Source: Candidatus Nanopelagicales bacterium (GTDB lineage: Bacteria; Actinomycetota; Actinomycetes; S36-B12). From it: a stretch of 64,000 bases of DNA. Of this stretch, positions 35,514 through 44,653 are shown one piece after another. Location: positions 1,358,539 through 1,422,538 of the forward strand of contig JAGYJJ010000004.1 of assembly GCA_018402235.1 (NCBI GenBank), given 5' to 3'. Both the position numbers and the translations under genes were made by a program. The notes beneath the pieces are model-generated. The model had not been told where the DNA came from, made no database searches, and saw only the letters and a program-made list of their open reading frames with translations. The first letter of the stretch is position 1; every line of letters starts with the position of its first letter.

Positions 35514-37631
35514 CTACTTGTTGACGCGGTAGAGGTACTCCTCGTTGAGCGGTAGGTACTGCCCCTTCTTAGGCGCCGTCATCTTCACGATCACCGCGGT
35601 TGGTTCGTACACCTTCACGTTGATGTAGGTGCCTTCCTTACCAACGACGACGGAACACTTCGGATCGGGTTCACCGGAGATATTGCGCAGGAGCCGCAAA
35701 CACTCGACCTCTACCTTTGCCACCTGGTTCGCGTTGGTAATGAAGGTTCCCGGACCGAACCGGTTTACACCTTGCTTCAGATTCTTGGGCGCGGTCCAGC
35801 GGGTGATGACGGTTTGCTCCTTGCCGACCGCGACGCTCACCTCGGTCAGTTGCTCATCGCCGTCGGGTGTGGTCACGGTGAATGTGATGTCGGTTGTGCC
35901 GATGAAGCCCGGCTTGGGTGTGAACTTGATTTCGTCGTCGACGATCTGCACGCGACCATCGCGGTTGGGCTCAACGCTGGTAATCGTTGAACCTTCCGGC
36001 GCACCACCATCGCTCACCGGGTCGATCACCACGGGCGTGCGCGGGGGTGCGGGAACCGAATCGGTGGCCGGTGCGCGCGGTGTAGTTGGAGTTGGTGACG
36101 AGGTCGGGGTGGCCGTTGGGCTTGCGCTCGCGTTCGGCGTTGCTACAGGAGTTGCCGTGGGAGTTGGCGACGGTGATTCGAAGATGGTTACGTCAGGTGA
36201 CGGGGATGCCGAAGCGTCCGGTGAGGGCGATTCGCTTGCCTCCGGCGATTCCGAAGCTTCCGGCGACGGCGACGCGGACTCTGAAGGCTCCGGCGACGGC
36301 GAAACTGACGGTGATGCGGAAGGTTCGAGCACCGGCTCAACGGTGTTGCCCTCCTTCTTCTCCACCGGCAAGCACTCGGTGGTGGTGAAGTAGATGTCGT
36401 CGAGGAAGTTACCGATCGAGCGGCTTCCAGACGATGTGGCCCCGGATTCGAAACCGAAGCGGGTATTGGTCTGACCCTCGGGCACGGTGTACTCACCGGT
36501 ACGGCGCACCCATCCGTCGGAGAGAGCGTCGGTGAACGTGTAGGTCGCGTTCGGCTCGCCACCGTCAGGACCGATATTTACGTTCATGGTGTCGCCGACA
36601 TCCCCGGCACTCCGTGCACGGTGCAGCAAGGACCAGGTCAAGGTTTCACCGGGAAGAGTCTCGACCGATTGGTAGAGCTCCGATGACTGCGTAGCGTTCA
36701 ACTCCGCGAACTGGTTGCCTTCTTCGGCAACAACACCGTTGAAGCCTGTTGACCAAATTTCGATCTTGCCGTCGGTTGCGGTGGTGTTCCAACCGGGGAC
36801 GTCGCGCTGGTTCGGTTGCCGGGAAGAGTTTGCTGGAATGACCGGCAGCTCGAATCCACCGTTGACGAGGGCAGTATCGGTGACGGTGCAGATGTTGTCG
36901 TTGGCCTCGGGTTCGGCGACGTCGGCCTCGGTCAATATGTCGGCCGCAACCCACAGTTGGTATTGCGGGAAACCACTCGTACGAATCTGTGTGAGTGTGA
37001 TGGATGCGATGTCGTCGTTAGTCGGACGCACCCACATGCTTGCGCCGGAAGTGTCGAGTGTGTTGCCCACGATGGTCTGCGTCTCCGCATCCCACACTGG
37101 TTCGTCGGTCTCACCACTTGCGTAGTTGAACGGGACGTACTTCCAACTTCGAACGTCGATGTCGTTTCCATCGAGGTCGAGTGCGGACAACGTGACGTTC
37201 TCAGCGTCGACATCGCCCACCGCAAAACTCCACGTCAATGGATTGGGAGCGGATTCGAAGTTGAGCGTGACGGTGCCCTGCGACTTGCCGGCGGTGATCG
37301 CACTCGTGAGGTAGGTCTGCCCGCGCGAGGTTCCATACTCCGCACCGAACGGGGTGGTGCCGGTGAGCGTTGCACTGCGGGCAACGGACAGCGAACCGTC
37401 AACCGCTACTGCTTCGATCTGCGGGAAGACGGTGCCGGTGAACGCACCGGTTGCCTCGGTCTTGCTGTCCGCAACGGTCCACGCGGCGTAGACGCCGGTC
37501 CCGTCCGCGGCCGTGGATAGCGGAATGAAGGTGAAGGTCGCTGCGACGCTCGTGGCGAGCGCAGCTGCCCCGGCGATCAGGGAACGGCGAGAGTCGCGTG
37601 GAGTCAACGGCACGGACTGAATGTAAGCCAC
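35514..37631 (-). CDS. Secreted multi-domain surface protein with Pro/Ser/Glu-rich repeats
   Basis: A 705-residue protein with a signal peptide (SLIAGAAALATSVAATFTFIPLSTA). The N-terminal domain is homologous to the 18455-23151 protein (TPFGAEYGTSRGQTYL; WSFAVGDVDAENVTL; FPQYQLWVAAD). A jelly-roll-like domain (GGFELPVIPANS...LYQSVETLPGETLTW) follows. A low-complexity stalk of SPSPEASESPEAS type spans about 425-535. A bacterial Ig-like module (DGRVQIVDDEIKFTPKPGFIGTTDITFTV) and a short C-terminal domain complete it. No sortase signal is seen. Probably a cell-surface or released adhesin. Confidence 0.8.
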   Translation of the reverse strand: MAYIQSVPLTPRDSRRSLIAGAAALATSVAATFTFIPLSTAADGTGVYAAWTVADSKTEATGAFTGTVFPQIEAVAVDGSLSVARSATLTGTTPFGAEYGTSRGQTYLTSAITAGKSQGTVTLNFESAPNPLTWSFAVGDVDAENVTLSALDLDGNDIDVRSWKYVPFNYASGETDEPVWDAETQTIVGNTLDTSGASMWVRPTNDDIASITLTQIRTSGFPQYQLWVAADILTEADVAEPEANDNICTVTDTALVNGGFELPVIPANSSRQPNQRDVPGWNTTATDGKIEIWSTGFNGVVAEEGNQFAELNATQSSELYQSVETLPGETLTWSLLHRARSAGDVGDTMNVNIGPDGGEPNATYTFTDALSDGWVRRTGEYTVPEGQTNTRFGFESGATSSGSRSIGNFLDDIYFTTTECLPVEKKEGNTVEPVLEPSASPSVSPSPEPSESASPSPEASESPEASESPSPDASASPSPDVTIFESPSPTPTATPVATPNASASPTATPTSSPTPTTPRAPATDSVPAPPRTPVVIDPVSDGGAPEGSTITSVEPNRDGRVQIVDDEIKFTPKPGFIGTTDITFTVTTPDGDEQLTEVSVAVGKEQTVITRWTAPKNLKQGVNRFGPGTFITNANQVAKVEVECLRLLRNISGEPDPKCSVVVGKEGTYINVKVYEPTAVIVKMTAPKKGQYLPLNEEYLYRVNK

Positions 37632-37684
37632 CGGCCCGACTTATCCAACGTGTGCGATACAACGTTCGGATATCCCTGTGTCAG

Positions 37685-37996
37685 CTACTCCCGCACAGTG
37701 AGGCTGATTTCCAGATCGAGCGTGTTGGCGATTCGGGTGAGGGTGAGCAAAGTTGGGTTCGCCAGACCCCGCTCGATTCGACTCAGGTCCGCTTGCGTGA
37801 CTTCAGCTCGCGCCGCGAGCTCGCGCTGGCTGACGCGCAGTTCTTTGCGCCGGTCGGCGAACCGTCGACCGATCTCAAAGGTCTCAAGGCGCACCTGGCG
37901 GAAGTACTCGCGCGCCGCAGTCTCGAACTCAGCGACGTCGGGTGCCTGGGTGGCGCGAAATTCCGAAGCGAGTTCGTCGTGGCTACGCAATTTCAT
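37685..37996 (-). CDS. HigA-type antitoxin (XRE helix-turn-helix)
   Basis: About 103 residues from the ATG at 37996 (MKLRSHDELASEF), which has GGAGG 11 bases upstream. A longer start at 38050 would overlap the toxin. The helix-turn-helix is LRVSQRELAARAEVTQADLSRIERGLANPTLLTLTRIA. It lies directly downstream of the toxin gene, the toxin-first order typical of higBA, and should repress the pair's promoter. Confidence 0.8.
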   Translation of the reverse strand: MKLRSHDELASEFRATQAPDVAEFETAAREYFRQVRLETFEIGRRFADRRKELRVSQRELAARAEVTQADLSRIERGLANPTLLTLTRIANTLDLEISLTVRE

Positions 37997-38024
37997 CTTT
38001 ATCCTGTCCTCCGCGTTTGATGTG

Positions 38025-38507
38025 TCAAAACATATCATTGAGATCTCCATTCTTGGGAAATTGGGTCGCTGTTCCGGCCCTACGGGCTTCCCTCAGCAAG
38101 AACCGTGCTCGCCGGATCTGTCTGTCCTGCCATCGAGCGTGGGGACGCCGCTTCTTGTCGAAGCCGCCGAGGAGCACGATCACGTGACCTGCAGCGGTGG
38201 TGAAGAAGACCCTGATGAGAGTTGTGCGATCGGAAGTGTCCATCCCAGGGATATCACGTCCGACATTGCTAGCGATGGTGTGCAGGCTGCGACGAATTCG
38301 GAATTCGTACAGGCCACCGCCTAGCGCCTTGCCCCACTCCGTGGCACAGACATCGGTGCCTTCGCGAGCGAGGATTTCCTCAACAGCGAGTAGGACCACC
38401 GAGCGCTGGTAAGGGTCCAGGTTGCTTAAGAAGGTCGCGTAGGGCGATGAGCCGTCAGGCAACTCGAAGTAGGCAATCGTCCACGGTGCTCGGTCCACCA
38501 ATGCCAC
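38025..38507 (-). CDS. HigB/RelE-superfamily toxin (Gp49-like)
   Basis: A 160-residue protein. The segments LYEFRIRRSLHTIASNV, RVFFTTAAGHVIVLLGGFDKKRRPHARWQ and the basic C-terminal helix RRARFLLREA match phage-derived Gp49/HigB-type mRNA interferases. It is followed 28 bp downstream by the HigA-type antitoxin. The translational start is uncertain (GTG at 38507). Confidence 0.8.
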   Translation of the reverse strand: MALVDRAPWTIAYFELPDGSSPYATFLSNLDPYQRSVVLLAVEEILAREGTDVCATEWGKALGGGLYEFRIRRSLHTIASNVGRDIPGMDTSDRTTLIRVFFTTAAGHVIVLLGGFDKKRRPHARWQDRQIRRARFLLREARRAGTATQFPKNGDLNDMF

Positions 38508-38610
38508 CCATCACTACCCCACGTGGCGAACCTGCCATCGGGGTGTGACATGTCCCGTGTTCAGGTCCCGCGATGCGCCGGCGCGGAAGCCATCGGAGAA
38601 TGGGCACGCC

Positions 38611-39843
38611 ATGAAAACAGACGTACTCGTTGTGGGCGCCGGCCCCGCCGGCTCGGCCGCTGCCGCCTGGGCCGCCCGCGCCGGCCTCGAGGTCACCCTC
38701 GCCGACGCCGAGGTCTTCCCGCGCGACAAGCCCTGCGGCGATGGCCTCACCCCGCGTGCCATCGCCGAGCTCGACGCCCTGGGCGCCTCGCAGTGGATCA
38801 CCACCCGCGCCCGCAACGCCGGCCTGCGCGCCGCCGGCTTCGGCAAGACGCTCTACCTGCCCTGGCCAGGCGGCTCGCTGCCCAACTACGGCTCTGCCGC
38901 GCCAAGGCTTGAACTCGACGACGCCATCCGCAAGGTGGCGCTCGAAGCAGGTGTGACCCCGCTCGAGGGTTTGCGCGCAACCGACGTGGAACGTGATGCG
39001 AGCGGTCGCGTTGTGGCTGTTGTTTTCACCGATGGGGAAAAACAGACAACGCGCATCGAATGCAACCGACTGATCGTTGCTGACGGCGTGCGCAGTCAAC
39101 TCGGCCGCGTGCTTGGTCGCGAATGGCACCGCAGCACCGCGTACGGAGTTGCCGCCCGCGCATACATCGAATCCGGTCGCAGTGATGATCCGTGGATTTC
39201 CAGCCACCTCGAACTGCGCGGCACCGAAAACGAATTGCTCAGCGGTTACGGCTGGATCTTCCCGCTCGGTGATGGCGAAGTGAACATCGGCGTGGGAACC
39301 CTCGCCACCGACAAGCGCCCAGCCGATGTGAACTTGCGCCAACTCATCAAGCACTACGCCGATCAACAACGCGAGGACTGGGAACTCGAAGGTGAGTTGC
39401 GCGCGACGTGGTCGGCGATGCTGCCAATGGGTGGCGCGGTGAGTGGTGTTGCCGGACCGAACTGGATGCTCGTCGGCGATGCCGCCGGATGCGTGAACCC
39501 ACTGAACGGTGAGGGCATCGACTACGGCCTGGAAACCGGACGACTCGCAGCCGAACTACTCACCTCAAGTACCAACAACTACGCCACCGTGTGGCCGGCC
39601 ATCTTGCGCGAGCACTACGGCCTGGCGTTCTCGATCGCGCGTCGTCTCGCTGGCCTGCTGACCGTTCCCGGCTTCCTCACCACCTTCGGACCGGTGGGCA
39701 TGCGCTCGCAGTTCCTGATGACGATCGCGCTGCGCGTGATGGGCAACCTCATCACCGAAGAGGACACCGACGCCATTGCGCGCGTATGGCGCACCGCTGG
39801 CCGCGCATCGATCAAGATCGACGATCGCCCGCCGTTCAGTTAG
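38611..39843 (+). CDS. Geranylgeranyl reductase family FAD-dependent oxidoreductase (MenJ-like)
   Basis: A 410-residue flavoprotein: DVLVVGAGPAGSAAAAWAARAGLEVTLADA (Rossmann GxGxxG), FPRDKPCGDGLTPRAI, LIVADGVRS and the second FAD motif MLVGDAAGCVNPLNGEGIDYG. In mycobacteria MenJ reduces one isoprene unit of menaquinone; that role is plausible here. The ATG at 38611 is chosen because the Rossmann fold starts immediately after it. It converges with, and its stop overlaps, the AbiEii gene. Confidence 0.88.
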   Translation: MKTDVLVVGAGPAGSAAAAWAARAGLEVTLADAEVFPRDKPCGDGLTPRAIAELDALGASQWITTRARNAGLRAAGFGKTLYLPWPGGSLPNYGSAAPRLELDDAIRKVALEAGVTPLEGLRATDVERDASGRVVAVVFTDGEKQTTRIECNRLIVADGVRSQLGRVLGREWHRSTAYGVAARAYIESGRSDDPWISSHLELRGTENELLSGYGWIFPLGDGEVNIGVGTLATDKRPADVNLRQLIKHYADQQREDWELEGELRATWSAMLPMGGAVSGVAGPNWMLVGDAAGCVNPLNGEGIDYGLETGRLAAELLTSSTNNYATVWPAILREHYGLAFSIARRLAGLLTVPGFLTTFGPVGMRSQFLMTIALRVMGNLITEEDTDAIARVWRTAGRASIKIDDRPPFS

Positions 39844-40592
39844 ACGTCCAACTTCGACCACGCGTCCACGACTCGAGTTCGAGCTTCCTTGGCGGTAATC
39901 GCCAGACGCGTTTGATGAGCGAGATCGCGTTCCCAAGCTGCTTCATCTGGCGCAGGAGGAATTGTCGAATCTGATGGGAGGCTGCGCAATGGGCCTAACT
40001 GGGTGAACAGACGCGCAGCTTCCGGGGTGAAGGCATCCAATTCGACGAGGGTGGCCAGATCCCACAAATCCCGGGATGCCCGGCGATCCATGAATGTGCT
40101 CGTCTTCCATGCCACGAACGCATCCAGAGTGGGTATTGACAGGGAGGCGGGGCTGCAGTCGGAGTAACGGTCTTGGAGAGTCATGACGTGAAAGTGCCAG
40201 GCGGGGTAGTGGTTGCTGGGGAGAAGTTGCAGTTGGACCTGTGGCCCGCTGGGCACCTTCATCACGACAGGCATCACACCGGGCACGTCGGTCAGCAGCG
40301 GGCTGAAGGACGGGCGGCCGAATTCGCGCGCAAGTCCGCGAGTGAGAACTTGCAACACCTGTCCGGCGATTTCTGGCCGGGGACCGACTGCGATCAGGTC
40401 AACGTCCTCACTCAATCGGCCGTGCGGCAAGTAGGAGCGGGACAATGCGGTGCCGCCGTAGAACTTCAGTTTCTCCTGCATCCCATTGGACAGTTGAGCG
40501 AGGATGTGGGTTATCAGGTGGTCGCGTTCCACCTGACTGTCGTCGGCTGCGAATTCCGCCTTGACGCGCTCTCGATCAGAATCAATCAACAT
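39840..40592 (-). CDS. AbiEii-type nucleotidyltransferase toxin
   Basis: A 250-residue nucleotidyltransferase-like protein from the ATG at 40592 (MLIDSDRERVKAEF). The signature FYGGTALSRSYLPHGRLSEDVDLI contains the GG(S/T) and DxD metal-binding motifs. A later basic/aromatic segment is RRASRDLWDLATLVEL. It forms the toxin half of an AbiE (type IV, phage-abortive-infection) module with the upstream AbiEi gene, which it overlaps by 11 bp. Confidence 0.85.
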   Translation of the reverse strand: MLIDSDRERVKAEFAADDSQVERDHLITHILAQLSNGMQEKLKFYGGTALSRSYLPHGRLSEDVDLIAVGPRPEIAGQVLQVLTRGLAREFGRPSFSPLLTDVPGVMPVVMKVPSGPQVQLQLLPSNHYPAWHFHVMTLQDRYSDCSPASLSIPTLDAFVAWKTSTFMDRRASRDLWDLATLVELDAFTPEAARLFTQLGPLRSLPSDSTIPPAPDEAAWERDLAHQTRLAITAKEARTRVVDAWSKLDV

Positions 40593-41168
40593 GAACCATG
40601 AGCTTTCGTGCTCGGGCCAAAGCGGTACGACCTCGCACGCGGTCGGCGAGTTCGGTGAGCTCGCCAACGTTGACGACAGACATGAGGTTGCGCACCGCGT
40701 CTGATCGCATTTCGGAATCGCCGTTGAAATCCTGTGAACTCAAATCGAGAATCGTTTGGGCAACCGACGTCACTAGTCCAGGGCCAAGTTCCGTTCCGAG
40801 GTAGTCGAGATCTAAACGCTGCGGGTTTCGCCGCCGGAACTCGACTCGACCAGCTCGGGCTACCAACGAGATAGGTCGGTGTTGGGAGGGACCGCATGCG
40901 TATCCGACCGACAGCGCCCGCGGCAGTGCTCCGTGGACACGGGCGGCCGACAGTCCCACAGTGCGCCGTTGCCCACGCCGTAGACCGCCGTTGCGATTCC
41001 CGCCGCCATGTCTTCGAGGGACGGAAGCCAGTCGCGATCGCGCTTGTCGACCGGCACCGCCGCGTAGAAGCCATGGGCCAACTTGATGGTTGCACCGCCC
41101 CGAGTGAGCCGAGCGAGTTCGGCTGCGGGCTGGGCGTACACACCCCGCGCGCTGCGCCCGGTGACCAT
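40582..41168 (-). CDS. AbiEi-type antitoxin, frameshifted
   Basis: Two overlapping frames make one AbiEi-like protein of about 195 residues. The N-terminal winged helix (from MVTGRSARGVYAQPAAELARL and GATIKLAHGFYAAVP to GIATAVYGVGNGALW) is separated by a one-base break near 40950 from the C-terminal part GLSAARVHGALPRALSVGYACG...HRPI and VARAGRVEFRRRNPQRLD. The gene precedes and overlaps abiEii. It likely represses the operon and neutralises the toxin. The exact start is uncertain. Confidence 0.75.
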
Positions 41169-41302
41169 CAACGTAGGAGCCACGCGTGCCTCGGCGGGTA
41201 CTCCGGTTGTTGAAGCCCTACTCGTCACCCACAAATAGTATGCAAAAACTTGGCTTAGAGCCAAGAAAGAGAGTAATTATAGGGAGATCAAGTATCCGAT
41301 GT

Positions 41303-41321
41303 GTATCACCGGTGATACGCT
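41303..41321 (+). promoter_or_regulatory. Palindromic operator and -10 element of vapBC
   Basis: GTATCACCGGTGATAC (41303-41318) is a perfect 16-bp palindrome overlapping the -10 hexamer TACGCT (41316-41321), which stands exactly six bases before the ATG at 41328. This fits a leaderless, autorepressed toxin-antitoxin promoter. Confidence 0.65.
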
Positions 41322-41327
41322 GCCTCG

Positions 41328-41564
41328 ATGGAGGAGGTATCGGTCCGCGAACTGCGCAATTACGGTGGCCAGATCCTGGATCGAGTAGAAGGCGGTGAAT
41401 CGATGACGATCACCCGTGACGGCACGCCGGTGGCGTTGCTGTCCCCGCTCCCCACCCCGCGCCTCAGTGCCGCGGCGCTCCTCGAGCGGTGGAAGAACGT
41501 CCCGGTCATCAACGGTGATCAACTGCGCGAGGACATCGCCGAGGTCATGGATCTCGATCTATGA
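41328..41564 (+). CDS. Phd/YefM-family antitoxin
   Basis: A 78-residue protein: MEEVSVRELRNYGGQILDRVEGGESMTITRDGTPVALLSP is the classic Phd/YefM fold, and the C-terminal helix pair would bind the toxin. Its stop overlaps the toxin start (ATGA). A palindrome lies over its promoter. Confidence 0.88.
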   Translation: MEEVSVRELRNYGGQILDRVEGGESMTITRDGTPVALLSPLPTPRLSAAALLERWKNVPVINGDQLREDIAEVMDLDL

Positions 41565-41971
41565 CCCCTCCACCGGCAGTACCGAAGGTCGGCCTGTTGG
41601 ACACCAGCGTGGTGATCGACCTACCGACCTTGTCCACCGACGAGCTTCCCGCATTCCCGACTATCAGTTCTGTGACGCTTGCCGAACTCAGCGTAGGTCC
41701 GCAACTCGCGAAGGATGCGCAGACGAGACAAGCGCGTCAACTCACCCTCCAGCAGACGGAAAGCTCCTTCGATCCTCTGCCGTTCGATGATGCCTGTGCT
41801 CGTAGGTTCGCCATCGTTGCCACGGCGCTGCGCGAGAACGGGAAGAAGTCGCGCGCCCGAGCCTTCGATGCACTCATCGCGGCGACCGCACTCGCGCATG
41901 ACCTTCCGCTCTACACGCGCAATCCCCGTGACTTCGAAGGCATCACAGAGTTGGACGTACGCGCAGTCTGA
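41561..41971 (+). CDS. vapC: VapC-family PIN-domain toxin
   Basis: A 136-residue PIN ribonuclease: GLLDTSVVIDL (first Asp), TLAELSVGPQ (Glu), RAFDALIAATALAHDLPLYTRNPRDFEGI (third and fourth acidic sites). All four catalytic positions appear present. It is coupled to the Phd-type antitoxin. Confidence 0.9.
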   Translation: MTPPPAVPKVGLLDTSVVIDLPTLSTDELPAFPTISSVTLAELSVGPQLAKDAQTRQARQLTLQQTESSFDPLPFDDACARRFAIVATALRENGKKSRARAFDALIAATALAHDLPLYTRNPRDFEGITELDVRAV

Positions 41972-41992
41972 CTGCGCCGAAGCACTACCTGC

Positions 41993-42715
41993 CTAACTGA
42001 AAGTCGCGCGCCAACGATCACCGAGTGAATCGGTCAGGCGATCGGCGGTGCGAATCTGCTTCCTCGTCAGGTCCGTTGCGCCGCTTCCTTCTTCTTCCAC
42101 CTGGATGATCTGCAGGTACTTGCCGAAGTGACGCACGGTTGTGTAGTCGTGCTCGGCGAAGCCGTCGACTCCGGGGATCGTCGTAAGCGATCGCACCCAT
42201 AGGAACGGATCACCATCGGCGGCCCTCTTGGTGCCGTTCGTCAATTGCGTGGTCAGACCACCGGGCTCATCGCCGTCAACACCATCTTCGTCACCGGAAG
42301 GCTGTTGTTGGCCTTCGCAGCGTTTGATCTTCTTCACGATGTCGTCGTAGGCCTTCTTGGCGCGCTTTGCACTTGCATAGACATGGACGTCCTGGGTGGT
42401 GTTGCCCACTGCCTGCCCCTTCTTGGACACGTACTCGACGGACACGATGCTGTCCCCGCCCTTACCTTCCACCTCGTCCGAACCGGAGAGATCACACAAC
42501 CACGGGTCATCAACGGAGCCGGCGCCGGAATTTGACACGGCGAACACGTTCATCATCTTCGATCCGCCTACAAGGGACTTACCCTCGGCATTCGTCATCA
42601 TGATCGAGTAAGCCGTCGCCACGTCCTGCCCGGACAGATTGGCCGCGCTCGCCGGAGCAATCGAACCAAGGACCAACGCCCCGCAAGCTGCTGAGATTCC
42701 AATACCGATGCGCAC
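41993..42715 (-). CDS. Secreted protein of unknown function
   Basis: A 240-residue protein from a GTG at 42715 with AGGAG seven bases upstream. Signal peptide VRIGIGISAACGALVLGSIAPASA is followed by ANLSGQDVATAY. It has three Cys (LCDLSG, RCEGQ plus the signal region), a GDEDGVDGDEP acidic loop and alternating Lys-rich helices (SAKRAKKAYDDIVKKIKRCEG). No domain recognised. The 158-nt gap upstream contains one copy of a 23-bp direct repeat. Confidence 0.65.
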   Translation of the reverse strand: MRIGIGISAACGALVLGSIAPASAANLSGQDVATAYSIMMTNAEGKSLVGGSKMMNVFAVSNSGAGSVDDPWLCDLSGSDEVEGKGGDSIVSVEYVSKKGQAVGNTTQDVHVYASAKRAKKAYDDIVKKIKRCEGQQQPSGDEDGVDGDEPGGLTTQLTNGTKRAADGDPFLWVRSLTTIPGVDGFAEHDYTTVRHFGKYLQIIQVEEEGSGATDLTRKQIRTADRLTDSLGDRWRATFS

Positions 42716-42768
42716 GCGCCATCTCCTTGTCCAAACCCGCAGTTGGGTTGTGCGAAGTATGGGGCGTG

Positions 42769-42791
42769 CCTGGGGTTCGGGCAAGCAGGTG
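42769..42791. repeat. 23-bp direct repeat, copy A
   Basis: This 23-bp sequence (containing GGGTTCGGGCAAGCAG) is repeated exactly at 43391-43413. Flanking bases differ. Copy A lies upstream of the secreted-protein gene at 41993; copy B lies exactly at the broken edge of the OmpA-like fragment. Confidence 0.8.
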
Positions 42792-42874
42792 TCCGACGGA
42801 TACCAACACCCGACCACAAGATCCGGTCATCTGATCCCTGGGATGAGAAACCAGACCCCGGAGTTGCTCGCGAC

Positions 42875-43387
42875 CTAACGCGAGGTGGCGTAGGTGATCC
42901 GTACCGTGGTCAACGGCTTGCCTTTGGAAGACATCATCAATGGTGGTGTCCTCTCTGCGCTGCGTAGTTGGTCTTCGGTGCGGATCGTCACCGAGTACGT
43001 CCCCTGCACACCTCTCTCGGATAGGTAGTCACGCAACTCCCGGCCCCGACGAGCCGCAAGCCGCAGATCAGACTCCAGGTCATCCAGACTCACCGACACC
43101 GCGGTGATCTCCACCCGCACGTCCTGACGCACCTTCGGCAACTCAGAAATCATGGTGCGGAGCTTGCGCTGCCCGTTCACCGACATCTGCGCCGCCCGGC
43201 CCTTGAAGAACGCCGCCTTCGTGACACTGCCGGTCCGCACAGACGGCTCAACAGTGAGCGCCATATTGACCGAACGCATCGAGTTCCGCGGCGACAAACC
43301 ATTGATCTGCAACACGTACTCACCCAATGGCACAGAATCCGGAACAATCACCCGAATATCGAACGTGCCATCCTCGGTCACCTCCAC
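42875..43387 (-). pseudogene. 3' fragment of a secreted/surface protein gene (OmpA-like C-terminus)
   Basis: 170 residues with no signal peptide: an Ig-like strand pattern (DGTFDIRVIVPDSVPLGEYVLQINGL), then AAFFKGRAAQMSVNGQRKLRTMI and RRGRELRDYLSERGVQGTYSVTI. The latter matches the OmpA-like C-terminus of the 18455-23151 protein. The coding frame runs only a few codons beyond 43387 before a stop, so the 5' portion is missing. It probably belonged to the same gene as the 5' fragment at 51834-52289, now separated by the peptide gene cluster. Confidence 0.65.
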
Positions 43388-43390
43388 CTC

Positions 43391-43413
43391 CCTGGGGTTC
43401 GGGCAAGCAGGTG
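43391..43413. repeat. 23-bp direct repeat, copy B
   Basis: Exact second copy of the 42769-42791 repeat, starting three bases beyond the truncated gene. It marks the left edge of the putative island. Confidence 0.8.
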
Positions 43414-43554
43414 GTGATCAGCCGGCTACCTACACGTCATACAGGTGACGCTCATTCAAGTGGTGCTCGGCTGTGTCGGATGGTGGTGATGCACGGGTAC
43501 AACCGTCTCACCAGTGCCATCACCATTGGTACTCCAGCCGGCGGCCGTGGAGCT

Positions 43555-43560
43555 TATGCT
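43555..43560 (+). promoter_or_regulatory. -10 hexamer of leaderless response-regulator promoter
   Basis: TATGCT lies six bases before the GTG at 43567, the same geometry as at other regulator genes in the window. It supports a leaderless transcript and that start codon. Confidence 0.45.
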
Positions 43561-43566
43561 CCAGTC

Positions 43567-44223
43567 GTGGACCGTGAACCGATTCGGGTCGCGCTGTTAG
43601 AGGACGTACCGCTGTTTCGGCAGGTGATCGAGCAGGTCCTGACCAGCGATGCCGACATCGAGATGTGCGCCACGGCAGCCACGGCTCATCAAGCACTCAC
43701 GATCTTTCCTGCGGCCACTCCTTCGGTTGCCATCCTCGACCTGTTCCTGCCGGACGGATTCGGCTTCGACGTCGGTGTACAGCTGCGACGTGCCCTTCCC
43801 GAACTGCGCATCATCATTCTCTCTGAGCACGTCAAGCCCAAGGTTCTCGCGGCGCTGCCGGCTTCAGAGTGTCCCTTCTGGTCGTATCTGCTCAAGACCG
43901 GAGTGTCTTCCCGTGAGGTGCTGGGCGAGGCCATCCGTGGATGCCTGAGGCGGCCGCTCGTCGATGAGCGCGTTCGCGAGATGCCAGCTACGGAGGCGGA
44001 CCTGAGGATGGAGGCGCTCTCGGATCGGCAGCGCGAGATCCTCGCACTGGTTGCCTCCGGCATGTCAAATGGTGCGATAGCGCAGAAGCTGTTCATGTCA
44101 TCGAAATCGGTGGAGTATCACCTGACGCAGATCTACGCCCATCTGCAGGTCAGCACGGATACGTCCGCGAATGCGCGCGTCCAGGCGGCGATCCTGTTCG
44201 CCGACACCTGCCGCGACGACTGA
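43567..44223 (+). CDS. LuxR/NarL-family response regulator of the peptide island
   Basis: A 218-residue response regulator. Receiver domain: PIRVALLEDVPLFRQV (acidic pocket), phosphorylated Asp in SVAILDLFLPDGFGFD, and LLKTGVSSREVL carrying the conserved Lys. C-terminal LuxR helix-turn-helix: LSDRQREILALVASGMSNGAIAQKLFMSSKSVEYHLTQIYAHL. It is the first gene inside the island. The likely partner is the NarL-type histidine kinase at the other end (50995-51843). The GTG start is preferred for its leaderless -10, although the frame is open upstream. Confidence 0.8.
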   Translation: MDREPIRVALLEDVPLFRQVIEQVLTSDADIEMCATAATAHQALTIFPAATPSVAILDLFLPDGFGFDVGVQLRRALPELRIIILSEHVKPKVLAALPASECPFWSYLLKTGVSSREVLGEAIRGCLRRPLVDERVREMPATEADLRMEALSDRQREILALVASGMSNGAIAQKLFMSSKSVEYHLTQIYAHLQVSTDTSANARVQAAILFADTCRDD

Positions 44224-44653
44224 CTCCCGAACCCGCTGTTGACCATCCAGGGCTTCATGGCCACGCCGTTCGCTGAGTAGCACAACGTGCCGTCGCACGT
44301 CGACGATCTGATCGCCGTCTCTTCCGGAGACGGTGGCAATGGTCTCGTGGTGCTCGACTTCGCGGATGATCGCGTTCGCACTCTGGCGCAGTTCGCATAG
44401 GCCGACAGTCTCCATAGGCCCAGAGTCGATTGCCCAGCACATGAGCTGCCAAGTCCTGCCCCCTCCTCCATCCGTGGTTGACGGGTGTCCCCAAACGATC
44501 GGCGGGGTGATCGGGGAGTTCACCGCGTGTTGGTGTGAAGTTCGTTGAGGTTGAGGGCGATCCCTAAAACAGTCTGTTGCGCTGCGCCATCGAATCCAGT
44601 TAGATTGATTTTGAGACTGCACGGTTGCAGATCCACACAAAAGGAGAATCATC
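44224..44653. other. 430-nt gap with antitoxin remnant and promoter of the precursor gene
   Basis: On the minus strand from ATG 44415 the sequence reads METVGLCELRQSANAIIREV then EHHETIATVSGRDGD, the start of a Phd/YefM antitoxin. It then loses the family's pattern, so it is a likely decayed antitoxin with no toxin beside it. Upstream of the precursor gene, TTGCGC (44577-44582) and TAGATT (44601-44606), 18 bp apart, form a candidate promoter. AAGGAG (44641-44646) is a strong ribosome site for the ATG at 44654. Nothing else is recognised here. Confidence 0.4.

Noticed and set aside
35940..36330. Tandem low-complexity repeats as a possible regulatory satellite
   Set aside because: They encode the Pro/Ser/Glu-rich stalk of the surface protein and keep its frame.
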